Part shown: piece after piece, positions 37,437-47,399 of the stretch
Numbering within the stretch: the stretch's first letter is position 1
Layout of the letters: each line of letters starts with the position of its first letter
Assembly: GCA_004296775.1 (NCBI GenBank)
Contig: RHGE01000007.1
Coordinates: 44,774 to 108,773 of the forward strand
DNA length: 64,000 nt
From: Marinilabiliaceae bacterium JC017
GTDB taxonomy: Bacteria; Bacteroidota; Bacteroidia; Bacteroidales; Marinilabiliaceae
Direction: 5' to 3'
Position numbers and translations under genes: made by a program
The notes under the pieces: model-generated
What the model saw: only the letters and a program-made list of their open reading frames with translations
Databases searched by the model: none
What the model was told of the DNA's origin: nothing

Positions 37437-38579
37437 CTAAATCCACTGAAGCACTATTGCTATTAGAAAACCCAGATAATTACCCAAGGCATAGCCTATG
37501 AGTCCTATGGTGATACCAGGAAAGATGATCTCCTTATTACGCAGCGACCCGGCCAATACGGGCACAAAAGGAGGACTACATATCAGGGCCACGGAAGTGA
37601 TGATAACCGTATCCGCATCAATTTTTTTGAAACGTGCAAAAATCACATGCAACAATAAACTACCAAACACCACAAACGACATATAACCAAACAATAGTGG
37701 ATTAACCTCAGTAAGCTCTCCAATCTCCACCTTGGAGGCTACCACCACACTAAAGATCAACACCAGGTACATCCCGGCTTCAAACGAACCTTTAGTCGTA
37801 TTGACACGTGTATTGGACGAGGCAACGATACCAAGACCGGTGATCACAAAAATAAAGATCACCATCTGCATTGATTCCGGCACCAATAACATGATGCCCC
37901 CAGCCACCAAAACAATTAACAGAGCCAACACAAACACCTTTAGTAAAGCTGCCAAATGTGTTTTATTTCGCCAGTTCATCCTTTGAGTATGAATACTCAT
38001 AGAATCCCTGCTGGTTTCTAAGGGTGAAATATAACCGGGCAACACCAGTTGAAACAACTGACGCCCTATACCCATCAACAAAAAAAGATAAAGCGTACTC
38101 ACCGCCATATCGTAGGAGTGGACTGCCAGATAAATTTCCTCATCCACATCCAGCATTAACTTGAGGGATGCCAGGTTGGGTGTTCCGCCACTGTAAACCC
38201 CCACCAAAAGGCCACCGACCTTGTTAAATCCATTAGCATCACCTTTAAAAATAAAATAGCCGGACAACACAGAAATAACCACCGAAATCAAGGCAAAAAG
38301 AAGTGAATAAAAAGGTTTTGCCGCCAGCTTGCGCCAAGCCTTCACATTGGAGGAGAACAATAACAAGGGAATAGCCAACGGCACCGCCATCGACATAACG
38401 ATTTCCTGCAACGCATAAAAACGGGCGTCGGCAAATCCCAACTGAGCCAGAATGAGACCAACCGCATAGGACAGAATGACTGCACCAATACGGTTCAAAA
38501 AAGCATAACGCTTACACAAGTAAAGAATCAATAACGGCAAAAGCACGTAAAGTGCCACAACAAAAAACTGAAAAGTCAT
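37437..38579 (-). CDS. DUF819 family membrane protein
   Basis: A 380-residue polytopic inner-membrane protein with about ten hydrophobic segments, matching the DUF819 (YjcL-like) family. Family features include GGLLVGVYSGGTPNLASLKLML in the first half (shown in parts: VGVYSGGTPNLASL) and ICSPPFVPVLAGSLRNK near the end. The GGTPN and SPP loops suggest a transporter-like duplicated fold, but the substrate is unknown. A single gene, with a long non-coding purine-rich region upstream. Confidence 0.87.
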   Translation of the reverse strand: MTFQFFVVALYVLLPLLILYLCKRYAFLNRIGAVILSYAVGLILAQLGFADARFYALQEIVMSMAVPLAIPLLLFSSNVKAWRKLAAKPFYSLLFALISVVISVLSGYFIFKGDANGFNKVGGLLVGVYSGGTPNLASLKLMLDVDEEIYLAVHSYDMAVSTLYLFLLMGIGRQLFQLVLPGYISPLETSRDSMSIHTQRMNWRNKTHLAALLKVFVLALLIVLVAGGIMLLVPESMQMVIFIFVITGLGIVASSNTRVNTTKGSFEAGMYLVLIFSVVVASKVEIGELTEVNPLLFGYMSFVVFGSLLLHVIFARFKKIDADTVIITSVALICSPPFVPVLAGSLRNKEIIFPGITIGLIGYALGNYLGFLIAIVLQWI

Positions 38580-38889
38580 CCTCCCTTTTTCTTACAAAGA
38601 AAGTAATAATCTTAGTCAAGAGATGGAAAAAGATTAAAGGTCTAAGGCAAATGGAGGAGATAAAGAGTGAATGAAAATTAGCTTCTTTGCAGGATAAAAG
38701 AAGGAGAACAAGATGTATGGTTTTGGGTGTAAGGTTTAAGAAAAAACGAGACAGGTAAATGAACAAAGGAGAAAAGGTAAAATAAGGCACCTACACAAGT
38801 TGATATTGGGCGCACCGAAAGAACAATGGCGTAACACCTCAGGCAATTATGTTAATAACTACTTTTATCTCTCCCCTTCACAACTGTCA
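38580..38889. other. 310-bp purine-rich gap
   Basis: The plus strand of about 38590-38790 is strikingly purine-rich (GA tracts spaced roughly ten bases), resembling the inner part of the dispersed element at 42101 and 53821. No gene, hairpin terminator or RNA is evident. Confidence 0.4.
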
Positions 38890-39645
38890 CTAGCAATTCA
38901 ACCATTTCTTAAACCGGGTGGTCCGGGACAAGCTAACGGAGCTATCTTCTTTAGCAGCATACCTAACCTCTAATCCGATACTGCCGGGTGACAGGTAATA
39001 CATGTTTTCAATGGCTTCGTGATTGACAAGCATCTTACGGTTGACACGAAAAAAGTTGTCAGGATCTAACTGTGCCTCTAACTGGTCAAGGGAATAGTCC
39101 ACCGGGTAACGTTTCCCTTCCTGGTCACAAAGAAAAACAGATCGGTCCTGAATAATGAAATAAGCAATATCGGTGGTGTTGACTGACCGGATTTTACTTC
39201 CAAAATGAACCATAAACCGTTTCTTATACACCGGCGGCTCATGATTTAAAACCCTTTTTAATTCATCAAGCGTCACATCCATTTGCTGGATAGACTGAAT
39301 TCGGTGAAACTTCTCCATACTTTTTTGCAGCGCCTCAATACTCACCGGTTTTAAAATATAGGAGATACTCCAGAGGTTAAAGGCTTCAATGGCATATTTA
39401 TCATACGATGTGGTAATAATCACCGGCGTGTTTACCTGCACCTCATCAAAAATCCGAAAACTATTTCCATCGGAAAGGTGAATATCCAGAAAGATCAAAT
39501 CAGTGTGATTACTCTTCAACCACTTTACCGCCTCCTTTATACTCCCCAAAGTAGCATCTATTTGAATGGAAGCATCTATTTCATGCAATAACTGGCCCAG
39601 ATTCCTGGCTACCAGTGGCTCATCTTCGACTATAACAACATTCAC
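38890..39645 (-). CDS. LytTR family response regulator
   Basis: A 251-residue response regulator. The receiver domain has acidic residues EDEP (7-10), phospho-acceptor Asp54 (LIFLDIHLS) and Lys at KPVS. The C-terminal LytTR DNA-binding domain includes VNHEAIENMYYL and FRVNRKMLV. It starts at a GTG, supported by an AGAAGG ribosome site upstream. It lies 164 bp downstream of the histidine kinase at 39810, which should be its partner. Targets unknown. Confidence 0.92.
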   Translation of the reverse strand: MNVVIVEDEPLVARNLGQLLHEIDASIQIDATLGSIKEAVKWLKSNHTDLIFLDIHLSDGNSFRIFDEVQVNTPVIITTSYDKYAIEAFNLWSISYILKPVSIEALQKSMEKFHRIQSIQQMDVTLDELKRVLNHEPPVYKKRFMVHFGSKIRSVNTTDIAYFIIQDRSVFLCDQEGKRYPVDYSLDQLEAQLDPDNFFRVNRKMLVNHEAIENMYYLSPGSIGLEVRYAAKEDSSVSLSRTTRFKKWLNC

Positions 39646-39809
39646 TTTATTTCCTTCTGATAATTATTCAATAGAATTTAGATAAAAAAGAAACAACTGT
39701 TTTTTACCTATTTCAATTCCCTAAATACCCTTCCCCATTGGTTCTCCCCAATCTCCGAGATCCTAAAATTAAAACGAATACCTGAACTATTGACGGTATC
39801 TACTCCACC

Positions 39810-40892
39810 TTATTCATCCTTCAACAAAGGCAGTCGTACTACAAAACACTCCTCCGATTCCTCAATCACCGGCACCATTTCTGACATCATTCCATAATAA
39901 TGAAACAACCGCTGATTACCAAAACCGCCAGGGCTCTCCACATCACTCTTTCGATTAATATTGTTCTTCACTACTAATGTATCCTGTCGTGCCACAATAT
40001 CAATGACCAACGGGTTTTCCAACGACACCTCATTGTGCTTCATGGCATTTTCAACCAACATCTGGAGGGTCAAAGGTGGCAACAAAAGCTGCTTACTGCC
40101 ATCGTCCACATCCACATTAAAAACAATACCCGCTTCAAAACGAAGCTTAAGCAAAAAAACATAGGCATCTAAAAAAAGAAGCTCCTGGTTCAAATCCACA
40201 ATCAACTCATCTCTCACCGAAAGGATGTAACGGTATATCCTCGAAAACTCATCAATAAACTGTTTCGCTTTTAATGGCGATGGCTCCGGATAACACAACG
40301 ACGAAAGCACACTGAGGTTATTAAATAAGAAATGAGGGTTCAATTGAGCCTTGAGGGCTTCAAACCGCAGCGACACATTCTCTTTTTCCAGTTTTTCAGT
40401 TTGAAAAGCCAGTTCCCGGGCATCCATCAATGATTTTTTCCATTGTTGGAAAAAATAACGTCCTTCCATAATAGCCACAAACAAACCGTTTATTCCTTCC
40501 ATAAAAATGATATTCACAGCAAACGAAGCCTTTACTTCCCGCATATCATAAGGATAATTCAGAATATCGAGCAATTTAGTAACACTCATAAAGGAGAGAA
40601 ATAGAAAAAAAACCGACCATAACAAGGTGAGTAAAAACTCAAAAAACAGCCGCAAATAATTTTTTTTCCCCCAGGGCAACCTTTTTTGTAGCAAATGGAC
40701 CAATTTATAATCCACTATCAATGAAACATAGAGTAGTATCGGATGAAAGAATATTCCTATAATGCGCAATGGATCCCAAACCAGATTAGGTACACTATTA
40801 CTATCGTATTCACAAAGAAAATAATTCACTATGAAAATCACCACCGACATCAGGCAACACAAGTAAAACAATAGGAGCTTCTTATTTTTCAC
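39810..40892 (-). CDS. LytS/YehU-type sensor histidine kinase
   Basis: A 360-residue membrane kinase with four N-terminal transmembrane helices (about 8-150), a coiled-coil (about 160-190), and the His_kinase motif LNPHFLFNNLSVLSSL, followed by an HATPase domain (ENAMKHNEVSLENP). The call uses a GTG start; the next ATG is at codon 15, inside the first helix. It and the LytTR regulator form a two-component pair. The first transmembrane segments could sense a small envelope signal, which is not identified. Confidence 0.9.
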   Translation of the reverse strand: MKNKKLLLFYLCCLMSVVIFIVNYFLCEYDSNSVPNLVWDPLRIIGIFFHPILLYVSLIVDYKLVHLLQKRLPWGKKNYLRLFFEFLLTLLWSVFFLFLSFMSVTKLLDILNYPYDMREVKASFAVNIIFMEGINGLFVAIMEGRYFFQQWKKSLMDARELAFQTEKLEKENVSLRFEALKAQLNPHFLFNNLSVLSSLCYPEPSPLKAKQFIDEFSRIYRYILSVRDELIVDLNQELLFLDAYVFLLKLRFEAGIVFNVDVDDGSKQLLLPPLTLQMLVENAMKHNEVSLENPLVIDIVARQDTLVVKNNINRKSDVESPGGFGNQRLFHYYGMMSEMVPVIEESEECFVVRLPLLKDE

Positions 40893-40971
40893 GTCTTTAC
40901 TTTTTTAAAAAAATGATGGCGTAAGAATCCATTCCAAAAACTAAAAAACCAATCGCTATTTGTTCAAATCC

Positions 40972-41952
40972 TTAAAACCGTATACCAGCTACCACACCTG
41001 GCCACATCTTTAGATCCCAGTTATCGCCCTGCTTACGCCATAAATGATAGGGTACCATCTCGGTGGCTAAATCAAGGTCTTTTCCTTCTTTATTTTTTGA
41101 ATACATCACATTAACTGACGGCCCCCATACTAACTTCAAACCATCACTCAACCGGGTAGTAAAAGTCAGTCGCAGTTGATTCAGAAGATTCAACTGATCC
41201 TCATCCATATGGCTGTAAATACTATAACACAATAAATCAAGCGATGCACTGGAACGAGCTGAATCATGAACTATCCGACCAAAACCCATACCGCTTGCCA
41301 CATATGCTTTAGCAGATGCATAATGTACCCCGCCAGCAAAAATAGTGTAAAATTGGGGAGTTCCGAGCTTCATATTAACCGTGTTGTTCAGGGTCTCCTC
41401 GAAAAGAAATTCAAATTTCAAATAGCCGTTTTTAACAATGTTGATAAGTCCGATGGGAACACCTCCCGATACAGAATCACAAATATTCAACACACCAAAC
41501 TGCACACCCGAAAGTGACTGAGCTTGATTAACAACACCAAATTGCAATCCCTTCATGCTGCCTTTAACACTGTTGAAAACACCGGAAAAAGCGACTCCAT
41601 TCATATCTCCCCGATTAATATTAAAGAGGGGACCCACCTCAACGCCTTTGAAGCTATCTTTAGCATAGGTGCCCACCCCGCTAATAACACATCCGTTTGA
41701 TGGCCCATGAAAAATATTCGTCAGCGGCGCCAGGGCAAAACCATGCACCCCTCCCACTTGACTTTCAATCATCGAAAAAGAAAAGTTGTAACAATATTGC
41801 CTGCTTGCCCAACCATCACTGGTAACGGGATAAATAAATCCAAAATGAAACTTTTTATCGGGCAGCCCCTCGTTTGAACTATCCTGTGAATAACCATCCG
41901 GACTACAAATACAAAACAATGCAATCGCCAGATAAATAATACTTGCTCTCAT
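40972..41952 (-). CDS. LA_2272-like surface repeat protein
   Basis: A 326-residue exported protein with a signal peptide (IYLAIALFCICSPDGYSQ). The middle has short repeats of the type GLQFGVVNQAQSLSGVQFGV, MNGVAFSGVFN and KGVEVGPLFN, the pattern of LA_2272-family surface repeat proteins, and the C-terminus (WPGVVAGIRF) looks like a final barrel strand ending in Phe. Probably in the outer membrane; function unknown. I chose the ATG at 41952; a longer ORF to 42189 adds a non-signal N-terminus. It lies 79 bp upstream of the kinase gene. Confidence 0.8.
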   Translation of the reverse strand: MRASIIYLAIALFCICSPDGYSQDSSNEGLPDKKFHFGFIYPVTSDGWASRQYCYNFSFSMIESQVGGVHGFALAPLTNIFHGPSNGCVISGVGTYAKDSFKGVEVGPLFNINRGDMNGVAFSGVFNSVKGSMKGLQFGVVNQAQSLSGVQFGVLNICDSVSGGVPIGLINIVKNGYLKFEFLFEETLNNTVNMKLGTPQFYTIFAGGVHYASAKAYVASGMGFGRIVHDSARSSASLDLLCYSIYSHMDEDQLNLLNQLRLTFTTRLSDGLKLVWGPSVNVMYSKNKEGKDLDLATEMVPYHLWRKQGDNWDLKMWPGVVAGIRF

Positions 41953-42100
41953 TATTGTCCCAATTAATGTTTTTATTACTGGCTCAAAACTACAGCAGCA
42001 GAATAAGAAGAAAAAAAAATACTGGACGAGTGCCCGAAATGCATGTTTAAGTAAAAGCTTTACATGATAAACGCCAAGGGGCATTTTGTGAGGGATTAGA

Positions 42101-42190
42101 AGATAGAAGTTAGATGGAAACAAATGGAGACAGATTGAAATAGGGAAACAAGTGGAAATAAGGAGATATATTGAGACAGATAGAAACACA
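42101..42190 (+). repeat. ~10-bp phased GAAAnA segment (part of dispersed element)
   Basis: AGATAGAAGTTAGATGG onward shows repeated GAAACA/GAAATA-type blocks roughly every ten bases. It resembles the inner part of the element at 29690 and 53830, without its flanks. It sits in the 5' region of the long alternative ORF of the surface repeat gene, outside the chosen CDS. The rest of 41953-42477 holds nothing clear. Confidence 0.5.
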
Positions 42191-42477
42191 GATTACCCAG
42201 GATTTGACATCCCAACAAAATGTTGTGTAACTCTAATTAGACGCAGACAAGTCAACCGCTCAAACAGATTTTCATTCTTAACGTTCCAGTCCGTTAAATT
42301 TCTTTACGTTATTTCTTGAAGGCGGGATGTCCAATCAATCCCACATAACCACAAAGCGCCCTTAAATACCTGAATAAATACCCCTTATTTACTTCAAATA
42401 AGAACTCTTTATGACAATTGTGGTCACAGATATGAAAATAAGCTAAAAATTAAGAGTCACACAGAATAATGAACATA

Positions 42478-42561
42478 GCCGTTCATAGCCTGAAGTATTC
42501 ATTTTACAGCCCGGGGGAATAACTTTGCAGGCCCTAGTATTCATTTCGCAAGATGTTTCAT
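42478..42561 (-). repeat. Short 21-bp phased array (about 4 units)
   Basis: Read on the minus strand, blocks of 21 bp follow one another: CTTGCGAAATGAATACTAGG, CCTGCAAAGTTATTCCCCCG, GCTGTAAAATGAATACTTCA and GCTATGAACGGCTATGTTCA (each shown without its last base). Blocks 1 and 3 share nnTGnnAAATGAATACT. It lies between the surface-repeat gene and the tRNA terminator. A 149-residue minus ORF crosses both the array and the tRNA and is not a gene. Confidence 0.65.
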
Positions 42562-42579
42562 AAGAAAAAAGTGCGGACA

Positions 42580-42613
42580 TAAAAAAAGCTGAAACGAAAT
42601 GTTTCAGCTTTTT
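42580..42613 (-). terminator. Terminator of tRNA-Cys
   Basis: AAGCTGAAAC and GTTTCAGCTT form a 10-bp stem with a GAAAT loop, and a T-run follows on the minus strand. It begins directly after the tRNA. Confidence 0.88.
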
Positions 42614-42614
42614 G

Positions 42615-42685
42615 AGGTCGGTGGCGGATTCGAACCGCCGTAGATGGTTTTGCAGACCACTGCCTAGCCACTCGGCCAACCGACC
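42615..42685 (-). tRNA. tRNA-Cys (GCA)
   Basis: On the minus strand the acceptor arm GGTCGGT pairs with ACCGACC, the D arm TGGCCGAGTGGCTAGGC, the anticodon loop TCTGCAAAA with GCA, and the T arm GGCGGTTCGAATCCGCC are all present. The discriminator is U. The 3' CCA is not encoded, so it is added by the CCA enzyme. It is served by a terminator immediately downstream and may share a transcript with the CWC gene. Confidence 0.97.
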
Positions 42686-42737
42686 ATTGTTCTTTCGGGT
42701 TGCAAATAAAAGGATAATTTTCCTTCTGAACAAATTT

Positions 42738-42932
42738 TTATTCCTTCTTTTCGCCAAATAACGCCAAACAATCAGGACATAAACAGCTGGAGTATTTCTC
42801 TGCCAACACCTTAAGGTTTTTTGGAGAAATTTTAAAATTTTCACACCAACAAGCCTTTTTCGAGGTACGGTAACACTCAAACGAGGCGCCACACTTGGGA
42901 CATATCTTTTTTACAATTCCTTCATCAGTCAT
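42738..42932 (-). CDS. Cysteine-rich CWC family protein
   Basis: A 64-residue protein with ICPKCGASFECYRTSKKACWC, the Cys-x2-Cys and CWC core of the cysteine-rich CWC family, then SSCLCPDCL, so two zinc-binding knuckles are likely. The family has no known function. I prefer the ATG at 42932 (MTDEG) to the upstream one at 42950. It is 52 bp upstream of the tRNA-Cys gene on the same strand. Confidence 0.82.
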   Translation of the reverse strand: MTDEGIVKKICPKCGASFECYRTSKKACWCENFKISPKNLKVLAEKYSSCLCPDCLALFGEKKE

Positions 42933-43146
42933 TGGATGCTGTTTTTTCAAATTTCAAACACAAAAACTATCAATGCGGATTATCAAAAAAAAAAGGCAAA
43001 TAATTTAAGAGAAAATAACAGTTTACTGAAGACTCTCTTTTTATTATCATCACAGTTTTTCAATAATCAGGATGAAATATATCCCTTCATCCGTTTATCA
43101 CAAATACAGTCACACAAAAACTCCTCTCTTTTGACTAATCTACTTT

Positions 43147-43512
43147 TTAACGGGCTAAGGTCACGCTTACACATTTCATCTGTCCCCCCATTGGTGGGTT
43201 CATCTTCGATACTTTTACCCGGGCGCTTACAATAAAAGGAAACCGCGCATAAATAGCATCTAGAATACGGTTAGCCAAATGCTCCAGCAAATGTGATTTT
43301 TGCATCATCTGTTCCCTGGTTATTTCATACACCTGCACATAATTTAAAGCATCATTGATACTGTCAGATTCAGCGGGTGTACTGCACTCGGTCTCCAAAG
43401 CAATATTTACTAAAAAACGATTTCCAACAATTTGTTCCTCTTTAAAACAGCCGTGATAGGCATAAAACTCCATTTCTTCCAGCTCAATAAGCCCCGTCAG
43501 TTTCTCTTTCAT
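43147..43512 (-). CDS. folB: Dihydroneopterin aldolase
   Basis: A 121-residue FolB enzyme that cleaves 7,8-dihydroneopterin in folate synthesis. EFYAYHGCFKEEQIVGNRFLV (shown as two parts: EFYAYHGCFKEEQ, IVGNRFLV) carries the substrate-binding residues, LLEHLANRILDAI and VKVSKMNPPMGG complete the T-fold signature. I chose the ATG at 43512; the track-long start adds a hydrophobic leader that is not family-like. Divergent from glnS. Confidence 0.9.
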   Translation of the reverse strand: MKEKLTGLIELEEMEFYAYHGCFKEEQIVGNRFLVNIALETECSTPAESDSINDALNYVQVYEITREQMMQKSHLLEHLANRILDAIYARFPFIVSARVKVSKMNPPMGGQMKCVSVTLAR

Positions 43513-43833
43513 CACTATTAAAAGTAAAATTTGCCAGCGAAAATAACCTTTTGATTCCAAATCTTCAGGTTTTTACAATGAAAAACAGCTATTTTTGTAG
43601 GCTTATAAAGACAGACCGTTATACCATTATAAATCTGACAATGGATAAGGAAACTTGAATATCAACACCGTTTGACCAAACAAGTAACCCCATAAACCAA
43701 ACTAACTTTGGGGCCAAATTCATCTGGCAGGTAGATAAGCAGAAATATTAAACCGGTAATAACACGAAAGCTGTCATCTTCGAACAAAAGATAAATAAAA
43801 GATTAAAGGAGAAATCATTCAATACGTTAGCAT
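43513..43833. other. Divergent folB/glnS region with a possible glnS promoter
   Basis: The 321-bp gap contains a plus-strand TATTTTTG (43590-43597) that fits TAnnTTTG, which would give glnS a leader of about 230 nt. A purine-rich AAAGGAGAA site lies about 27 bp before the glnS ATG. No T-box or other leader structure is recognised. Confidence 0.4.
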
Positions 43834-45561
43834 ATGAGCAAAGAGCACATTGAAACGCCTACCGACGAAACATTAAAATCAAATTTCATCCATCAGGAAA
43901 TAGATAAAGACTTACAAGAAAATAAGAATCAGGGAAAAGTACTTACGCGTTTTCCGCCTGAGCCCAACGGCTATTTGCACATCGGTCATGCCAAATCCAT
44001 TTGCCTGAATTTTGGCCTTGGAAAGCATTACAATGGTGCCACCAACCTGCGCTTTGACGACACCAACCCGGTGAAGGAAGATGTGGAGTATGTGGATTCC
44101 ATCAAGGAAGATGTAAAATGGCTGGGCTTCGAATGGCAGGGTGAACCACGTTTTACCTCCGATTACTTTGATCAACTCTATGCCTGGGCGGTGAAACTCA
44201 TCAAAAAAGGCAAGGCCTATGTAGATGACCAGTCTGCCGAACAAATTGCCTCACAAAAAGGCACACCAACCGAACCTGGCAAAGAGAGTCCGTTCCGTAA
44301 CCGTTCCGTGGAAGAAAACCTGGATCTGTTTGAACGGATGAAAAACGGTGAATTTGAAGAAGGCGAAAAAGTGCTTCGCGCGAAGATAGACCTGGCATCG
44401 CCCAACATGCACATGCGTGATCCTTTGATGTACCGCATTCTGAAAAGACACCACCACCGCACCGGTGACAAATGGTGTATCTATCCCATGTACGACTTTG
44501 CTCATGGACAGGGAGACTTCGTAGAAGGTATCACCCACTCCATCTGTACCCTGGAGTTCGAAGTACACCGTCCACTGTACAATTGGTTCCTTGATCAGAT
44601 TCTGGAGGGAGAACCCGCTCCGGAAGCACGCCCGCGACAAATTGAGTTTGCCCGCCTGAACCTCAACTACACAGTTATGAGTAAACGTAAGCTGCTACAA
44701 CTGGTAAACGAGAACTATGTATCAGGATGGGACGATCCACGCATGCCAACCATATCCGGTCTGCGTCGCCGTGGATATACCCCTGCTTCAGTCCGCCGCT
44801 TTGCCGATGAGATTGGCGTAGCTAAACGCGAAAATGTGATTGATGTATCACTACTGGAGCACTGCGTACGCGAAGACCTGAACAAGCGAGCTCCCCGTGT
44901 GTATGCGGTAATGAATCCGGTAAAAGTTATCATCACCAACTACCCCGAAGGACAAGTGGAATGGATGGAAGCCATCAATAATCCGGAAGATGAAAGCATG
45001 GGCACACGTACTTTGCCATTCAGCCGTGAGATATACATTGAGCGCGAAGATTTCATGGAGAATGCACCCAAGAAATTTTTCCGCATGGATGTGGGCCGTG
45101 AAGTACGCCTGAAAAATGCCTATATCGTGAAATGCGAAGGCATCGAGAAGGATGAGAGTGGCGAAATTACGGAGATCCACTGCACCTACGATCCCAACAC
45201 CAAGAGTGGCATGGAAGGCAGTAACCGCAAGGTGAAAGGCACATTGCACTGGGTGAGCATTGAACACAGCAAAACCGTGCAGGTGAAACAATACGACCGT
45301 CTATTTATGGATGAAGCACCCGACGGACACAAGGACAAAGAGTTTTTGGAGTTCCTGAACCCGGATTCTTTATCAGTAATTGACAACTGCTATATTGAGC
45401 CTAACTACAAAGATGCAGGTGCCAACTTTGAGGATGGCATTGAGCGTTATCAGTTCCAACGTCTGGGCTATTTCTGTATTGATAAAGACTCAACAGAAAA
45501 GCAGGTGATCTTTAACCGCACAGTGGCTCTGCGTGATTCCTGGAGCAAGAAGAAAAAGTAA
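43834..45561 (+). CDS. glnS: Glutamine--tRNA ligase
   Basis: A 575-residue class I synthetase charging tRNA-Gln. The HIGH region [15 protein letters not shown] and the KMSKS form MSKRKL are present, and [18 protein letters not shown] is the GlnRS-specific active-site segment that distinguishes it from GltX. The C-terminal anticodon-binding beta barrels end in [11 protein letters not shown]. Direct glutaminylation means no amidotransferase route is needed for tRNA-Gln. Convergent with gltX, sharing terminators. Confidence 0.97.
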   Translation: MSKEHIETPTDETLKSNFIHQEIDKDLQENKNQGKVLTRFPPEPNGYLHIGHAKSICLNFGLGKHYNGATNLRFDDTNPVKEDVEYVDSIKEDVKWLGFEWQGEPRFTSDYFDQLYAWAVKLIKKGKAYVDDQSAEQIASQKGTPTEPGKESPFRNRSVEENLDLFERMKNGEFEEGEKVLRAKIDLASPNMHMRDPLMYRILKRHHHRTGDKWCIYPMYDFAHGQGDFVEGITHSICTLEFEVHRPLYNWFLDQILEGEPAPEARPRQIEFARLNLNYTVMSKRKLLQLVNENYVSGWDDPRMPTISGLRRRGYTPASVRRFADEIGVAKRENVIDVSLLEHCVREDLNKRAPRVYAVMNPVKVIITNYPEGQVEWMEAINNPEDESMGTRTLPFSREIYIEREDFMENAPKKFFRMDVGREVRLKNAYIVKCEGIEKDESGEITEIHCTYDPNTKSGMEGSNRKVKGTLHWVSIEHSKTVQVKQYDRLFMDEAPDGHKDKEFLEFLNPDSLSVIDNCYIEPNYKDAGANFEDGIERYQFQRLGYFCIDKDSTEKQVIFNRTVALRDSWSKKKK

Positions 45562-45581
45562 TTATTGAATAGATAATATAG

Positions 45582-45616
45582 AAAATCCCGCATCCATCTT
45601 TGGATGCGGGATTTTT
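45582..45616 (+). terminator. Terminator of glnS
   Basis: AAAATCCCGCATCCA pairs with TGGATGCGGGATTTT around a TCTT loop, a 15-bp perfect stem 21 bp after the stop codon, followed by T residues. Confidence 0.93.
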
Positions 45617-45632
45617 GTATTTTATTACCTGG

Positions 45633-45667
45633 TATCTTTTCCAAAGTTTTAAACTTTGGAAAAGATA
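45633..45667. repeat. Perfect 17-bp inverted repeat between glnS and gltX
   Basis: TATCTTTTCCAAAGTTT, a single T, then its exact complement AAACTTTGGAAAAGATA. It lies 7 bp from the gltX stop codon and could act as a terminator for gltX, though the long A/T stem without GC pairs and without a distinct T-run is unlike the other terminators in the window. A protein-binding palindrome is the alternative. Confidence 0.85.
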
Positions 45668-45674
45668 AAAACTT

Positions 45675-47207
45675 TTAAGCTCCAATAACCTCTACGGCGG
45701 TCCGTACACGATTGATGGTTTCTTCCTTACCAATCATCTCGGCAATAGTCATCAAATCGGGACCAAATCCACCTCCTACTAAAGTTAATCGGAAAGCATT
45801 CATCACCAATCCAAAACCCAGTTCTTTTTCTTCAATCAAAGCAGCTGTAGTAGCTTTAATATCTTCAGCCTGCCAAGTGGTCATTGCATCCAACTTGCCG
45901 GCCAGCTCGGTCATGAATCCGGGGATACTTTCTTTCCACCGTTTCTTCACCACTTTGGGATCATATTGAACAGGAGCCTGGAAAAAGAAAGCAACCTGAT
46001 CCCACAGCTCACTCACAAAATTAACACGTTCCTTCACGAGACCAACGGCTTTTACAACCATTTCAGGAGCAGCCTCCACGCCTTTTTCCTTCAATTCTTC
46101 AGTAAACAGCGTAGCAATTTCTTCATCACTCTTGCGTACTAAATGCTGCTGGTTAAACCATTTTGCTTTATCCGGATCAAAACGGGCACCCGATTTATTC
46201 ACACGTTCAATAGAAAATGCTTCTATCAATTCATCCATGGAGAATAACTCCCTGTCATCACCAGGATTCCATCCCAACAAAGCCAGAAGATTAACCAATG
46301 CCTCCGGGAAATAACCACTTTCGCGGTAACCAGCGGCCACATTGCCATCATTCAGTTTCCAGTCAAGCGGGAATACCGGGAATCCCCCTTTGTCTCCATC
46401 ACGCTTGGAAAGCTTACCTTTTCCGGTAGGTTTCAAAATCAATGGCAAGTGGGCAAATTGCGGCATCTCATCTTCCCATCCAAAAGCACGATAAAGCATC
46501 ACGTGCAACGGTACTGAAGGCAACCACTCCTCGCCACGAATCACATGGCTGATCTTCATCAAGCGGTCATCCACAATATTTGCCAGGTGATAAGTTGGCA
46601 ACTGGTCCACACTTTTATAAAGCACTTTATCATCCAGGGTATTGGTATTAAACGCCACGGCACCGCGCACCATATCATTGGTATGCACCTCAACATTTTC
46701 AGGCATTTTAAAACGAATCACCCATGGCTCACCACTTTCCATTCGGCTCTTCACTTCCTCTTCACTCAACGAAAGAGAGTTCTTCAAGCTAAGACGACTG
46801 TGCATATCATAGGCGAAGGCCTTCTTTGAAGCTTCAGCCTCGGCACGCAAAGCATCCAATTCTGCGGGCGTATCAAAGGCATAATATCCCCAGCCTGTTT
46901 CCACCAACTGCTTGGCATATTTTGAATATATCTCTCTGCGTTCACTTTGCTTGTAAGGGCCATATTCACCTTTTCCTTCCAAACCGCCTTCGTCGACCTG
47001 CATACCAAGCCAGGCCAAACTATTATTTATATATTCCTCGGCACCCGGCACAAACCGAGTGGAATCAGTATCCTCAATACGTAAAATAAATGTACCGCCA
47101 TGCTGGCGAGCAAACAGATAATTGAAAAGTGCCGTACGCACTCCTCCAATATGCAGAGGTCCGGTAGGACTTGGGGCAAAGCGTACCCTAACCTTTTGAT
47201 TCGTCAT
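45675..47207 (-). CDS. gltX: Glutamate--tRNA ligase
   Basis: A 510-residue synthetase charging tRNA-Glu. The HIGH motif is [17 protein letters not shown] and the KMSKS motif [11 protein letters not shown], with [14 protein letters not shown] [12 protein letters not shown] between. I chose the ATG at 47207, which begins [12 protein letters not shown]; the longer call starts at TTG and adds seven residues. A TATCTTTG -7 box lies 19 bp upstream. Convergent with glnS. Confidence 0.95.
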   Translation of the reverse strand: MTNQKVRVRFAPSPTGPLHIGGVRTALFNYLFARQHGGTFILRIEDTDSTRFVPGAEEYINNSLAWLGMQVDEGGLEGKGEYGPYKQSERREIYSKYAKQLVETGWGYYAFDTPAELDALRAEAEASKKAFAYDMHSRLSLKNSLSLSEEEVKSRMESGEPWVIRFKMPENVEVHTNDMVRGAVAFNTNTLDDKVLYKSVDQLPTYHLANIVDDRLMKISHVIRGEEWLPSVPLHVMLYRAFGWEDEMPQFAHLPLILKPTGKGKLSKRDGDKGGFPVFPLDWKLNDGNVAAGYRESGYFPEALVNLLALLGWNPGDDRELFSMDELIEAFSIERVNKSGARFDPDKAKWFNQQHLVRKSDEEIATLFTEELKEKGVEAAPEMVVKAVGLVKERVNFVSELWDQVAFFFQAPVQYDPKVVKKRWKESIPGFMTELAGKLDAMTTWQAEDIKATTAALIEEKELGFGLVMNAFRLTLVGGGFGPDLMTIAEMIGKEETINRVRTAVEVIGA

Positions 47208-47225
47208 ATCGTCATTATTTTTTTG

Positions 47226-47233
47226 CAAAGATA
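47226..47233 (-). promoter_or_regulatory. Bacteroidota -7 box upstream of gltX
   Basis: TATCTTTG on the minus strand, 19 bp before the chosen gltX ATG. It supports that start because the transcription start would fall just upstream of it. No -33 element is clear. Confidence 0.45.
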
Positions 47234-47341
47234 ATCAAATGAACAGATGGGAAAAGACAGAGTTCTTCCAATTTAAGGGTATCAAACACAATCTACCCGA
47301 TAGACTTACCAACGCCTCTCCCAGTAAAAAACACAGAAATA

Positions 47342-47377
47342 AAAAAAGGGAGACCATCAAAAGCCTCCCTCCTTTTT
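47342..47377 (-). terminator. Terminator of the ribonucleotide reductase gene
   Basis: On the minus strand GGGAG..CTCCC forms a stem with an approximately 12-nt loop flanked by A- and T-runs (AAAAAGGAGGGAGG to CTCCCTTTTTTT). It is about 25 bp past the nrdJ stop. Confidence 0.75.
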
Positions 47378-47399
47378 AGTTACATATATTGGCAATATA

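Noticed and set aside
42443..42892. 149-codon minus ORF
   Set aside because: It runs through the tRNA-Cys gene, its terminator and a repeat array; the CWC gene in another frame is the real gene.
43912..45386. Several long minus-strand ORFs inside glnS
   Set aside because: They are antisense shadows of a conserved synthetase gene.
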